From contig CAYGZQ010000019.1 of NCBI GenBank assembly GCA_964354375.1, positions 43,600 through 58,920 of the forward strand: a DNA stretch of 15,321 nucleotides, written 5' to 3'. Within the stretch, counting starts at the first letter, position 1. Every line of letters begins with the position of its first letter. The notes beneath the pieces were generated by a model that saw only the letters and a program-made list of their open reading frames with translations, had not been told where the DNA came from and searched no databases. Of this stretch, positions 1-8,085 are shown one piece after another. This DNA is from CAYGZQ01 sp964354375 [NCBI: uncultured Planctomycetota bacterium]. GTDB taxonomy: Bacteria > JAJVIF01 > JAPKYR01. A program made the translations under genes and the position numbers.

Positions 1-3000
1 GCGGCACGTCAAGCGTGTCTGTGCCGCCCTCATTGTCGGTGACCCTGAGCTGGACGGGGTAGATGCCCGGAGCTGAGTACGAATGCGATGCGTACTCGCC
101 CGAGCCTTCAAAGACCCCGTCGTTCTCCCAGTCCCACTCCCAGTACGCGATGTATTGCCCGTCGCAGTCATTGTCGTAAGAGCCGGAGCCGTCGAAATCG
201 ATGAGCTCGCCGACATAGGCCTCGTACTTACTGGCAGAGCCGACCGCGGTCGGGAGAGCGTTCTCGACGAGAATCTGGATAAGCGTATCGAGGGTGTCCG
301 TTGCCCCTTCGTCGTCCGTCACCCGGAACTGGACCTCATAGTTGCCCGGAGTGTCGAAGCTGTGATAAACGTCCTTCCCGGACTCGTCGAATGTCCCGTC
401 ATTGTTCCAGTCCCACTCATAGAGCTGAATGTCCCCGCCGTCGGGGTCGTACGACCCGTCATCCTGGAAGAAGATGGAATAGCACACGGTCGTCTGGTTG
501 GTGTCCGCCTTGGCGTACGCGATCGGGTCGAAGTACTCGATGGAAACGGTAATCTGGAGCGGTTCGTCGAGCGTATCGGTCCCACCCTCATCGTCGGTGA
601 CCCTCAACATGACGGGATAGATGCCGGGCTCAGTGAAAGCATGCTCCACTACCGCGCCTGATGCATCGTAGGTGCCGTCGTTATCCCAGTCCCATTCCCA
701 GAGGACGATCTCGCTGCCCTCGCAGTCGTTGTCATAGGAATCGGAGCCATCGAACGTGACCGTCTCGTTGACATACACGTTCTGGGAGCTGGCGTAGGCT
801 ACTGCGGTAGGCAGCGCATTCTCGATGGTGATTGCAAGGGGTGCGTCGAGAGTGTCAGTAGCGCCTTCGTCGTCCGTTACGCGGAACTGCACATCGTAGT
901 CACCGGGCTCGGTGAATGTGTGGTAGAGCGCCGGACCTGATTCATCAAACGTTCCGTCGCCGTTCCAGTCCCATTCATAGAGCTGGATGTCGCCGCCGTC
1001 CGGATCGTATGAACCGTCGTCCTGGAAGTAAATCGAATAGCAGACGGTTGTAGAGTTCGTGCCGGCCTTGGCATAGGCGATCGGATCGAAAAGCTCGAGC
1101 GATACCACGATCTCGAGCGGCTGATCGAGAGTATCAGTGCCGTTCTCGTTGTCCATGACCCTCAACTGCACGTAATAGGTGCCTGGTTCGGTATACGAGT
1201 GCTCCGCGATCTCGCCTGAGCCCTCGAAAGTGCCGTCATTGTTCCAGTCCCACTCCCACTTCACGATCTCCTGCATGTCGCAGTCGTTATCGTGCGAATC
1301 GGAGCCGTCGAAGTTGATGACCTCGTCCGGCGCTGCTGTGTACTTGTCTGCAATAGCAACAGCGGTCGGGAGCGCATTCTGGACAATGATATGGATCGGC
1401 TCATCGAGGGTGTCTGTCTGTCCTTCGTCGTCGGTGACTCTGAACTGGACGAACCAGTCGCCGGGGGTAGTGAAGGAATGGTAGATATCATCCCCGACAT
1501 TTTCGTACACGCCGTCGCCGTTCCAATCCCATTCGTAGCTCACGATCAGTCCGCCGTCCGGGTCGTAAGAGCCGTCATCGAAGAAATGCACGGGCTCGCA
1601 GACTGTCTGAGTCTTCGGATCGGCGTCGGCGATCGCAATGGGCGCCTCGTGCTGGGCCAGGATCGTTATCTCCGGCCAGGTCCCCTCGTCCAGTCTGTCC
1701 GTACCGCCCTCATCGTCGGTCACCCTCACATCGACCTTGTACACGCCGGGCGTGTCGTAGGCATGGGTCGCTGTGCAATTCGGGCTTCCGACCGGCTCGC
1801 CGTCCTTGTCCCAGTAGAATTCCCATCCGATGATCTCCTCACCCGCGCAGTCGTTGTCGTGAGAGTCGCAGGCGTCGAAGGCGATATCCTCGCCCACGTA
1901 AGCCTCCGTTTTGTCGACCGTAAGGACCGCCGTCGGGAGAGCATTGACCACCGTGACCGTATCCTGCGCCTGGTCCTCCAGACCCGAGTCGTCCGTGACC
2001 GTGAGTATGACGTTATAGTCGCCGGGAACACCTGCCGGGACCTCCACAATGGGATCCTCGGTCTCCAGGTCCACTTCCCCGTCCCCGTCGAAATCCCAGG
2101 AGTACTTGACGATCTCGCCGTCCTCATCCGATGAGCAACTGGCGTCGAATGTCACGAGCTCGCACGGAACGGGGCTCTCGGGGTCGTAGGTGAAGCATGC
2201 GTTTGGCGGGATCGGAGCAGGTTTGATCAAAATCTCCAGAGGCTCATCCAGCGTGTCGGTCTGGACCTCGTCGTCGGTGACCCTGAGCTGCACGTAATAG
2301 GTCCCCGGTGTGGAATAGGAGTGATCGACTACTCCTCCAAGAGAGTCGTAAGTGCCGTCATTATCCCAGTCCCATTCGTGGAGCACGATGTCGCCGCCGT
2401 CCGGATCGTAGGAATCCGTGCCGGTGAACGTGATGTTTTCCGCCACATAGGCCTCGTACTTCGAAGCCGAGGCGATAGCCACGGGCGGCACTGGAGGCGG
2501 CGTTACGGTCACCTCGATCAGCTGGTCGCCGGGATCGTCCGTGAGATCGTCCTTGGCGCCCTCGTCGTCGGTGACCCTCAGGTTGATGTAATAGACCCCC
2601 GGCGTGTAGTAGATGGTGTCCGCGGACGGGCCCGTCGCGTCGAATGTGCCGTCGTTGTCGAAGTCCCATTCGTACAGCGTGATGGTGCCCCCGTCGGGAT
2701 CGTACGAGCCGTTGTCCTGAACGTGCACGTTTTCCCCGACCGCAACAACCGGAGTGGTTGTCACGCCTTTGGCGACCGGGTCGAAGTACTCGGGTCCGAC
2801 GCCCTTCTCGACCTTGAACGCCCCGGCCTTCGCATCGAAGATCACCACAGTTATCCAGCCGCCCCAGAACTGGAACCCGACACGCACCCTCGTGTAATAA
2901 ATGCCGTTGGCGAGTGTCGGCTCTACGATCCAGTTATCGAACAGGCTCAGGCCGCTCACCGGTATGGTGACATTGGTCCAGATATTCTGGGCCGCGTCTC

Positions 3001-3541
3001 CCAGCTTGTTGTTGAACATGTCGACCTGGGTCGCGATGACGGTCTGGTCCTTGATCTTGAACTTGATCTTGTTCTGGATGTCCACCCGGTAATCCATGAG
3101 CTCGCCGGGTTCATAAGTGGCAAGGTCGGGCGGAATCGGGAGCGGTTTGTTCGTGTAGCTGACGCCCACGTTGATGAGCTTCAGCCAGGTCAGGTCGACC
3201 ACCGCCTGGGCTTCGCGAGTGACCTCGCTCTGACGCAAAGCGCGGAGCTTGGGCGCAAGGTAGTCGATCCTATAGTTCCATCCGTCCTGATTGATGAGCA
3301 CCGTGCCCCACGCAAGTGTTTCCCCGTTATTTGAGTAGTAGTAGAAGTTGCCCAGGATTCTCTCCTCGGGCTCTGATGTAATGATGTTCGGGGTCAGGCC
3401 GACGGCCGACCCTGCTGGTGCGAGACCTCCGGGCTGGTTTTGCGTATCCACCGGCGGAGCGGTCGGGCCGCCTCCGCTGGAGCAACCGATAAGCAAAAGC
3501 ACAACCGCGACAGAAATGATACGCGCCAGATGCTGATGCAT
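1..3541 (-). CDS. Giant PKD-repeat surface lipoprotein (3' end outside window)
   Basis: Predicted exported, lipid-anchored protein with an extended rod of PKD (Ig-like beta-sandwich) domains, likely at the cell surface. The start is ATG at 3541-3539, with GGAGG six bases upstream. The N-terminus is a signal peptide ending in lipobox LIGC (Cys at residue 20). Residues about 30-250 form a domain I do not recognise, opening with an ILGNFYYY motif. At least ten PKD domains of about 93 residues follow, from about residue 250 to the window edge, so about 1180 residues are visible. Typical core motifs are SYDPDGG, YEWDWNNDGTFD and VQFRVTDDEG. From the fourth domain on, two types alternate: type A starts ALPTAV and has DNDC; type B has FDPIAYAK-like starts, VCYSI and DPDGG. 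The gene lies downstream of the cytochrome gene on the same strand but has its own likely promoter. PKD rods are known in adhesins, S-layer proteins and secreted enzymes; a ligand cannot be inferred. The C-terminus is not visible. Confidence 0.93.
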   Translation of the reverse strand, partial: MHQHLARIISVAVVLLLIGCSSGGGPTAPPVDTQNQPGGLAPAGSAVGLTPNIITSEPEERILGNFYYYSNNGETLAWGTVLINQDGWNYRIDYLAPKLRALRQSEVTREAQAVVDLTWLKLINVGVSYTNKPLPIPPDLATYEPGELMDYRVDIQNKIKFKIKDQTVIATQVDMFNNKLGDAAQNIWTNVTIPVSGLSLFDNWIVEPTLANGIYYTRVRVGFQFWGGWITVVIFDAKAGAFKVEKGVGPEYFDPVAKGVTTTPVVAVGENVHVQDNGSYDPDGGTITLYEWDFDNDGTFDATGPSADTIYYTPGVYYINLRVTDDEGAKDDLTDDPGDQLIEVTVTPPPVPPVAIASASKYEAYVAENITFTGTDSYDPDGGDIVLHEWDWDNDGTYDSLGGVVDHSYSTPGTYYVQLRVTDDEVQTDTLDEPLEILIKPAPIPPNACFTYDPESPVPCELVTFDASCSSDEDGEIVKYSWDFDGDGEVDLETEDPIVEVPAGVPGDYNVILTVTDDSGLEDQAQDTVTVVNALPTAVLTVDKTEAYVGEDIAFDACDSHDNDCAGEEIIGWEFYWDKDGEPVGSPNCTATHAYDTPGVYKVDVRVTDDEGGTDRLDEGTWPEITILAQHEAPIAIADADPKTQTVCEPVHFFDDGSYDPDGGLIVSYEWDWNGDGVYENVGDDIYHSFTTPGDWFVQFRVTDDEGQTDTLDEPIHIIVQNALPTAVAIADKYTAAPDEVINFDGSDSHDNDCDMQEIVKWEWDWNNDGTFEGSGEIAEHSYTEPGTYYVQLRVMDNENGTDTLDQPLEIVVSLELFDPIAYAKAGTNSTTVCYSIYFQDDGSYDPDGGDIQLYEWDWNGDGTFDESGPALYHTFTEPGDYDVQFRVTDDEGATDTLDAPLAITIENALPTAVAYASSQNVYVNETVTFDGSDSYDNDCEGSEIVLWEWDWDNDGTYDASGAVVEHAFTEPGIYPVMLRVTDDEGGTDTLDEPLQITVSIEYFDPIAYAKADTNQTTVCYSIFFQDDGSYDPDGGDIQLYEWDWNNDGTFDESGKDVYHSFDTPGNYEVQFRVTDDEGATDTLDTLIQILVENALPTAVGSASKYEAYVGELIDFDGSGSYDNDCDGQYIAYWEWDWENDGVFEGSGEYASHSYSAPGIYPVQLRVTDNEGGTDTLDVP

Positions 3542-3608
3542 AGCTGACCTCCACCTAGTGTTTGGCTATGAAAAGATGTGTGATGTCTTAATCCGGCATC
3601 CAGAGTAA

Positions 3609-3624
3609 ACCGATTAGAACCGGT
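3609..3624. promoter_or_regulatory. Operator-like imperfect palindrome ACCGATT-AG-AACCGGT
   Basis: Two 7-base arms with a single mismatch flank a 2-base centre. The palindrome sits just downstream of the predicted -10 (minus strand), about where transcription would start, which is a usual place for a repressor site. No regulator is encoded nearby on which to base a name. Confidence 0.3.
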
Positions 3625-3626
3625 AA

Positions 3627-3655
3627 AGCGTATCAAGGAGGCAAAATCGTGTCAA
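3627..3655 (-). promoter_or_regulatory. Candidate sigma70-type promoter of the PKD lipoprotein gene
   Basis: Read on the minus strand, a perfect TTGACA (3655-3650) is followed by a 17-base spacer and TACGCT (3632-3627), a 3/6 match to the -10 consensus. The perfect -35 and ideal spacing support it; the poor -10 limits confidence. It would start transcription about 80 bases before the PKD gene ATG, so that gene need not depend on read-through from the cytochrome gene. Confidence 0.42.
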
Positions 3656-3812
3656 GGCTGCCCGCTATGAAGAGAGAGTTTACTTCGCGTTTTTCACGAG
3701 GGCGGGCGCTTAAGACATCGATATTAATCGCTATTGAATCGGATAAAGCGCCTGCGTTATCGCGTGATCCGGGCGGGTATCCTGAGAGCCTGCACGTGTG
3801 CGAATATCATAT

Positions 3813-3839
3813 TTCACAGTCGGAAACTCCGAGTGTAAA
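3813..3839 (-). terminator. Possible weak terminator hairpin after the cytochrome gene
   Basis: An inverted repeat centred on a 3-base loop has stems of 5, 3 and 2 bp separated by two mismatches. It starts about 25 bases after the cytochrome stop codon on the minus strand. There is no T-tract after it, so it may be only a processing or RNA-stability hairpin, or chance. Confidence 0.28.
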
Positions 3840-3863
3840 CATTATCCCTCCCTCCCCTCGACA

Positions 3864-4346
3864 TCATCCTCCCCCGTATTTCTGCTTCGCCGCAGTGTCC
3901 GATGAAAGCACGCTCAAGTACCTGGTCAGATAATCCAGGTCCTCGTCGCTAGGATTGTGAGGCGGCATGGTCGCATTGGGGTTCACCGACCGGGGATCCC
4001 GGATCAACGCCCTGAGCTGCTCCCCGGTGAGACGGTCGCCGATGCCGGTCAGGGCCGGACCCTTGTCTCCCCCTGGATCGTCCCCGATCCTGTGGCACTG
4101 AGTGCAGTCGGCGGCTTTCCACACCTGCAGGCCGCGGGATATGTCCGCAAGCGTCACCACATCCTCGGGCTTTCCCGCTGAATCGATCTCCTGCCCCGTC
4201 CCGCCATTGCCTGCACCCTGAGTATCTCCGCCCTCCCGGTCCCTGTCCGCAGGGACTCCTCTCCCTTGCTTGTCCCCGGTGCATGACCCCAGACACACGA
4301 GCAGAAGTGCAAGGATTATGTAGCAGACTCTTCTTGTGATTGTCAT
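3864..4346 (-). CDS. Mono-haem c-type cytochrome lipoprotein
   Basis: A 160-residue exported electron carrier, predicted to be membrane-tethered by a lipid. The signal peptide ends in lipobox LGSC (Cys22). A low-complexity Gly/Asp/Arg linker covers about residues 23-60, followed by a small cytochrome c domain to residue 160. The haem site is CTQCH at 81-85, and Met127 in the ATMPPH motif is the likely sixth ligand. The family normally shuttles electrons in respiratory chains or forms part of an oxidase or reductase; no partner is encoded here. I chose the ATG at 4346 because GGAGG lies four bases before it; the in-frame ATG at 4361 has no ribosome binding site. The gene is divergent from the HD-GYP gene and lies upstream of the PKD lipoprotein on the same strand, 322 bases away. 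The C-terminus ends in a short Lys/Gly tail. Confidence 0.92.
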   Translation of the reverse strand: MTITRRVCYIILALLLVCLGSCTGDKQGRGVPADRDREGGDTQGAGNGGTGQEIDSAGKPEDVVTLADISRGLQVWKAADCTQCHRIGDDPGGDKGPALTGIGDRLTGEQLRALIRDPRSVNPNATMPPHNPSDEDLDYLTRYLSVLSSDTAAKQKYGGG

Positions 4347-4371
4347 GTTTCCTCTCCGCATTCAAACCGGC

Positions 4372-4401
4372 AATATACTACTGTTGAAGTCTCGATGCCA
4401 G
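4372..4401 (-). promoter_or_regulatory. Candidate promoter of the cytochrome gene
   Basis: On the minus strand CTGGCA (4/6 to the -35 consensus) is followed by an 18-base spacer and TATATT (5/6 to the -10 consensus). It would give a leader of about 20 bases before the ATG at 4346. The match is moderate and such pairs occur by chance in AT-richer gaps. Confidence 0.35.
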
Positions 4402-4432
4402 TGGGAACTGCATTCGGACCGGCGTCGAATTG

Positions 4433-4459
4433 TTGACATCCTGCCGGCGATATTATTAT
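4433..4459 (+). promoter_or_regulatory. Candidate promoter of the HD-GYP gene
   Basis: A perfect TTGACA (4433-4438) is followed by a 15-base spacer and TATTAT (4454-4459), a 5/6 match to the -10 consensus. The spacer is two bases short of ideal. The predicted transcript would start about 27 bases before the ATG at 4493. Confidence 0.45.
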
Positions 4460-4492
4460 GTCCGGGATAAGAGCCGGGACTGAGGAGAGACG

Positions 4493-5578
4493 ATGCCTGA
4501 CGAATGTCGCTATCCCGAGAGTTTGAAGACCGTGCAGGATGTTGTCTGCTGGGGCCTGGGACAACTTGCCCGTCCGTTCGATTCCTCTGCGCTTATCAGA
4601 GCTCTTTTGACGGGATTAAGGGGCACGACCGGAAGCCTCCGCGCGGATCTGCTCCTTTTCCAGTCGGACATGAACATCCTGTTCTTCTCGGAGAGCGTCT
4701 CAGCGGATTCCGATGGCGTCGGCAAAGACAACATCAGCCTTGCCGACAGCAAGAGGTCCGCAGCGGTGGAAGCGCTGGCGGGAGGGCATACCGTGCTCGT
4801 GGAGGACGTCCGGGAGTCCGGGCTGCTGAGCTTCTCTCCGGGATCGCGGACGCTTCTGTCGGCGCCGGTGATCTACGGGGAGCGTCTCCACGGTGTGCTC
4901 AACCTTGAACATTCCGAAAGGGACGCATACGATGCCCTGATCGTCTCCTGGATCGAGGCCCTCGGCAGCCTCCTGTCCGTTATCCTGGAGCAGAGCTACC
5001 TTGCGGAACAGGTCTTTCGCCTGAACCAGCGTCTGATCGATCAGATGACCGATGACGCATCGGAGGCCGATCCGGGGTACAGGGCGCACGCGTCGAGGGT
5101 CTCCGCGATCGCCGAAGCGATCGCCAGGGGGCTCGACCTTGACGCCTCGCTGGTACGAGCCGTGCGCGATTCCGGCTTCCTGCACGACATCGGCAAGTCG
5201 GGAGTGAGCCAGAGCATCCTGGTCAAGCCCGGCAACCTGACCGACGACGAATTCCGGGAGATCAGGAGGCATCCCGTCCTCGGACGGTTCATACTGAAGC
5301 CGCTGGGATTCCAGCCCGCTGTGATTGAGGGAGTGGCCAGTCATCACGAACGCTGGGACGGGAAGGGCTATCCGCGCGGTCTCGAAGGGGAGCATATCCC
5401 TATGACCGGGAGGATACTCGCGGTGGCCGAGGCGTATGATGTCATGACGAGCGATCAGCCGTATCGAGCGAAGATGACCTCCCAGCAGGCTATCGCGGAT
5501 ATCAGGAACCAGGCGGGATCGCAGTTCGACCCGCAGGTCGTGCAGGCGCTCCTGAATCTCGATCTGGGCGTATTCTGA
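4493..5578 (+). CDS. GAF-HD-GYP protein, probable cyclic di-GMP phosphodiesterase
   Basis: A 361-residue cytoplasmic protein with no signal peptide or membrane segment. Residues about 25-165 resemble a GAF sensor domain, with SAPVIYGERLHGVLNLEH at 123-140 matching the usual core strand. Residues about 185-360 are an HD-GYP domain that would hydrolyse cyclic di-GMP to pGpG or GMP. The metal-binding set looks complete: His199, His-Asp 231-232 in LHDIGK, Lys235, His260 in RRHPVLG, His284-His285 and Asp289 in HHERWDGKGYP, and the Asp in AYDVMTSDQPYR at about 316. The full GYP signature (292-294) argues for activity. The gene starts at the ATG at 4493 with AGGAG upstream. It is divergent from the cytochrome gene and convergent with a large lipoprotein gene. 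What the GAF domain senses is unknown. Cyclic di-GMP often controls surface adhesins, so a link to the nearby surface lipoproteins is possible but not shown. Confidence 0.95.
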   Translation: MPDECRYPESLKTVQDVVCWGLGQLARPFDSSALIRALLTGLRGTTGSLRADLLLFQSDMNILFFSESVSADSDGVGKDNISLADSKRSAAVEALAGGHTVLVEDVRESGLLSFSPGSRTLLSAPVIYGERLHGVLNLEHSERDAYDALIVSWIEALGSLLSVILEQSYLAEQVFRLNQRLIDQMTDDASEADPGYRAHASRVSAIAEAIARGLDLDASLVRAVRDSGFLHDIGKSGVSQSILVKPGNLTDDEFREIRRHPVLGRFILKPLGFQPAVIEGVASHHERWDGKGYPRGLEGEHIPMTGRILAVAEAYDVMTSDQPYRAKMTSQQAIADIRNQAGSQFDPQVVQALLNLDLGVF

Positions 5579-5586
5579 TTACCGTG

Positions 5587-5607
5587 CCGAACACATCTTG
5601 TGTTCGG
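5587..5607. terminator. Perfect 9-bp hairpin between convergent genes
   Basis: CCGAACACA, loop TCT, then TGTGTTCGG. It sits 8 bases after the HD-GYP stop and 42 bases beyond the stop of the convergent lipoprotein gene, so it could serve both. Neither strand has a U-tract after the stem, so it may act poorly as a classical intrinsic terminator. Confidence 0.55.
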
Positions 5608-5649
5608 ACCTTCGTGCCGCCCCCCATCCTGCACACGGCGGGGAACCTC

Positions 5650-8055
5650 TCAATACGGACCCACTGTGTTCAGAGCGTTGAACGTGGCTATGCCGGTGAC
5701 TTCCCATGTGTCCGGGTCATAGTTCTCGTCACCCTCGAAGTTTATCGCGGCGGTAATCGCGACAACCGTCCCGTCGTCAAGCAGCCATTCATACACCAGG
5801 GCGCTGCCGGTCAGCGATGTGCTCACTATCGCCGCCTCGTATTTGACCACGACGCAGTCGGCATCAGTCAGTCCGTTGTACGGCACGCTCACCTTGCCTT
5901 CGCCCCATCCGATCAGCCTGTACGTAAACTCGAACACCGGCGGGAAGCCGAATGAATAGTCGACGGACGAGAAAATCCAGATCGGGTAGTCCTGCTCCAT
6001 TGGCGGTATCAGATTGACGCTTCCGAGGTCCACGTCCTCGTGAATCCCGACCCATGCGAGACGGTCCGGGGCTGTCTGGTACCACTCAGCCGCGTAGACC
6101 GCGCCCGAGACCATGTTGTAGATCCCTTCCGTCTTGTAGAAATGGTCGATCGCCGAGACAAAATCATCCTTGAACGGGGCTACTTCCGGATGGTCCGTAC
6201 CGAGGATGGCCCTGTAGTTCCCGACATCCTCAAGAGTCAGAAGCGTGAAATCCCAGGGCCCGGCAGGATTGTCGAGCGGGACGGCAAACTGCGCTCCCTG
6301 CAGCGTCAGGTCGGTGCTGACATAACTGTACCTGGTCCCGATTGTCTTGTAGGCTGAGTCTTCAGGCTGCGTGACGCCGACATGGACGTCGATTTCCGCC
6401 TGCTCGGTGTCCTCAAGCTCGCAACTGTCGACCGTCTTCAGACCAACGACGTGCTTTCCGATCTGGTCGAAGCTCACGACAGCCTCATCGCCGGAGAATT
6501 CGTAGATTCCATCATTGTCGAGGTCCCACGAGTTCTCAAGCGAGCAGTCGATGCCGTCGGGATCGTACGATCCGCTTGTCAGCGTCAATTGCTCGTCCGT
6601 GACCACGGGTTTGGCGCCGTCGATCACCGCGACCGGCGGATTCGCACAGCATTTGTCGTTGACGGTGATATGCAGGAGCTCATCGGGCTCGAGGTCATCG
6701 GACAGGGATCCCTGGTCGGTCACCTGGTGATCGACGAAGTAGCTTCCCGGCTCATCGTAGGACCACTGGGGATTGACATCTATCGAATCCCACGTGCCGT
6801 CGTTCTGAAGATCCCAAAGCCACAGAACGATATCCCCCGGTCCGTCCGGATCGTCCGACAGCGACAGAAACTGGATGGTCTCGCCCACGGCAACCGAGTA
6901 CTGGTCGGCCTCGGCGGCCGCATGGGGGGGATGATTCCCCACGTCCGCGACCGTGATGTCGTAAAAGGTGTACGTCGTCCAATCCCAGGGAGGCGTTGCG
7001 GTGGAGGAATCGGTCGCGGCGACCAATGACCTGTAAGCACCCGGCGGCGCTCCTTTCTCGTTTTGAACGGTGACAAAGAAAGTCTGGTATTCGGTACCCG
7101 CGACACTGGTTGTTGACTGTTTGATGCCGTCAAAAAGATCGGGGCATTCCACCCAGGCGCTTGCCGCGTCCATCTGCCAGTCCCAGACATTCACCGATAA
7201 GCTGACTTCAGATTCGACCTCAGTGTCGAGAGGACCATCCTGCTCGACATTGACGCGGTACGGCTCAGGCATGTTCGGGGTGCCGGGGAAATCGGGCGGC
7301 TCCCATGATGCATCGACGGCATAACCGATCGCGAACGGCTTACCCGAAGGAAATCTCATCACCCATGTTCTCATTGCAGCCTGACTTGCCTGGAAATAAT
7401 GGTGCCAGATATCGGTGTAGTAGTCCTTATACGGGTTCAGCGTACTGTTCGGGAACGTGGCCGTCGCCATTTTTCCCTTGGAGTAACTGAATATCGGAGC
7501 CGACCATCCGGGGGGGAAATCAGTCGGATTGAAAATCGTCGTGTAGCCGTCCGCATTGAGCACATAGCCGTCCGTGCTGTCCGGGTCCTGGGTTCTCAGA
7601 CCGCTCGTCGGCCACACTTCCGACCCGTTGAACATTGCGATTCCTCGGACATCGTACCCGTTGAACTGGTCCAGCCCCGGCCAGGGATGGTAAATGTAAA
7701 TATCCAGGTTCTTTGTGCCGTCCGGGTTCGGGGTAATGTTGACGATTCTCAGGCACTGCGAACACGGCACCCCGTCTTCGAGGAACTTCCGCACATTCAC
7801 GTGCATCAGAGGCTCGCGGGCCGGGACGATCTCCGAACTGAGGTCCTCCGGGTCTATGTATATCCACCAGAATCCCAGGATCGAATGCCGGTCGGAGGAA
7901 TTCGATTCCGCTCTCGGGGAAGCCTTGGGGGCCGACAGGTCGGGACTGACCGGAGTCTGCCGGTCGACCGGGTTACCGCTCCCGGCGCATCCCGCAATTA
8001 CCAGCGCGGCTATCAGGACGGCCGGGATATGCGTACGGACCTGGTTGTGAAACAT
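5650..8055 (-). CDS. Lipoprotein with shared AVDASW N-terminal module, two PKD domains and novel C-terminal domain
   Basis: An 801-residue exported lipoprotein. The start is ATG at 8055-8053, with GGAGG eight bases upstream, and the signal peptide ends in lipobox VIAGC. The open frame continues upstream to 8601, but that part runs antisense to another gene and lacks a lipoprotein start. Residues about 55-260 carry the shared module: ILGFWWIYI, HVNVRKFLE, C98-SQ-C101, HPWPG, YDVRGI, LNADGYT, FNPTDFP, TLNPYK and YAVDASW (about 244-251). An Ig-like domain (about 265-365) follows, with SVNVWDWQ. Two PKD domains lie at about 373-463 and 468-555. The C-terminal 245 residues are not a family I can name; the pattern YRLIGWGEGKVSVPYNG recalls a domain in cell-surface proteins of the Bacteroidetes group (inference). 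It is probably a surface-exposed binding protein. It is divergent from the small Cys-rich lipoprotein at 8164. Confidence 0.93.
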   Translation of the reverse strand: MFHNQVRTHIPAVLIAALVIAGCAGSGNPVDRQTPVSPDLSAPKASPRAESNSSDRHSILGFWWIYIDPEDLSSEIVPAREPLMHVNVRKFLEDGVPCSQCLRIVNITPNPDGTKNLDIYIYHPWPGLDQFNGYDVRGIAMFNGSEVWPTSGLRTQDPDSTDGYVLNADGYTTIFNPTDFPPGWSAPIFSYSKGKMATATFPNSTLNPYKDYYTDIWHHYFQASQAAMRTWVMRFPSGKPFAIGYAVDASWEPPDFPGTPNMPEPYRVNVEQDGPLDTEVESEVSLSVNVWDWQMDAASAWVECPDLFDGIKQSTTSVAGTEYQTFFVTVQNEKGAPPGAYRSLVAATDSSTATPPWDWTTYTFYDITVADVGNHPPHAAAEADQYSVAVGETIQFLSLSDDPDGPGDIVLWLWDLQNDGTWDSIDVNPQWSYDEPGSYFVDHQVTDQGSLSDDLEPDELLHITVNDKCCANPPVAVIDGAKPVVTDEQLTLTSGSYDPDGIDCSLENSWDLDNDGIYEFSGDEAVVSFDQIGKHVVGLKTVDSCELEDTEQAEIDVHVGVTQPEDSAYKTIGTRYSYVSTDLTLQGAQFAVPLDNPAGPWDFTLLTLEDVGNYRAILGTDHPEVAPFKDDFVSAIDHFYKTEGIYNMVSGAVYAAEWYQTAPDRLAWVGIHEDVDLGSVNLIPPMEQDYPIWIFSSVDYSFGFPPVFEFTYRLIGWGEGKVSVPYNGLTDADCVVVKYEAAIVSTSLTGSALVYEWLLDDGTVVAITAAINFEGDENYDPDTWEVTGIATFNALNTVGPY

Positions 8056-8085
8056 TGGCGAAGCCTCCAATATCGATGCATTAAC

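Larger units (their letters stand above)
3542..3863. other. Intergenic region between cytochrome and PKD lipoprotein genes
   Basis: This 322-base stretch has no convincing gene. It is more AT-rich than its neighbours. On the minus strand it holds a weak hairpin after the cytochrome stop, a 7-bp inverted repeat GGCGCTT/AAGCGCC (3705-3711 and 3746-3752), a promoter-like pair (3627-3655), a 16-bp imperfect palindrome (3609-3624) and the ribosome binding site of the PKD gene. The distance from the predicted promoter to the ATG leaves a leader of roughly 80 bases. Confidence 0.6.

Noticed and set aside
83-3334. Long plus-strand open frames (83-661, 1292-2134, 2321-3334)
   Set aside because: They are antisense to the PKD repeats. 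The minus strand gives a continuous signal peptide plus PKD reading frame; the plus-strand frames have no start signals and mirror the repeat period.
1-3541. CRISPR-like or satellite repeat array
   Set aside because: The regular 279-base period is the coding repeat of PKD domains, with silent-site divergence and an intact reading frame.
3649-3933. Plus-strand 94-codon frame starting GTG with AAGGAGG seven bases upstream
   Set aside because: The ribosome-binding-like sequence is good, but the peptide has no recognisable feature, overlaps the 3' end of the cytochrome gene in antisense and covers the likely promoter of the PKD gene. A small protein cannot be fully excluded.
4700-5395. Minus-strand 231-codon frame
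   Set aside because: Antisense to the HD-GYP gene, which has a complete catalytic signature.
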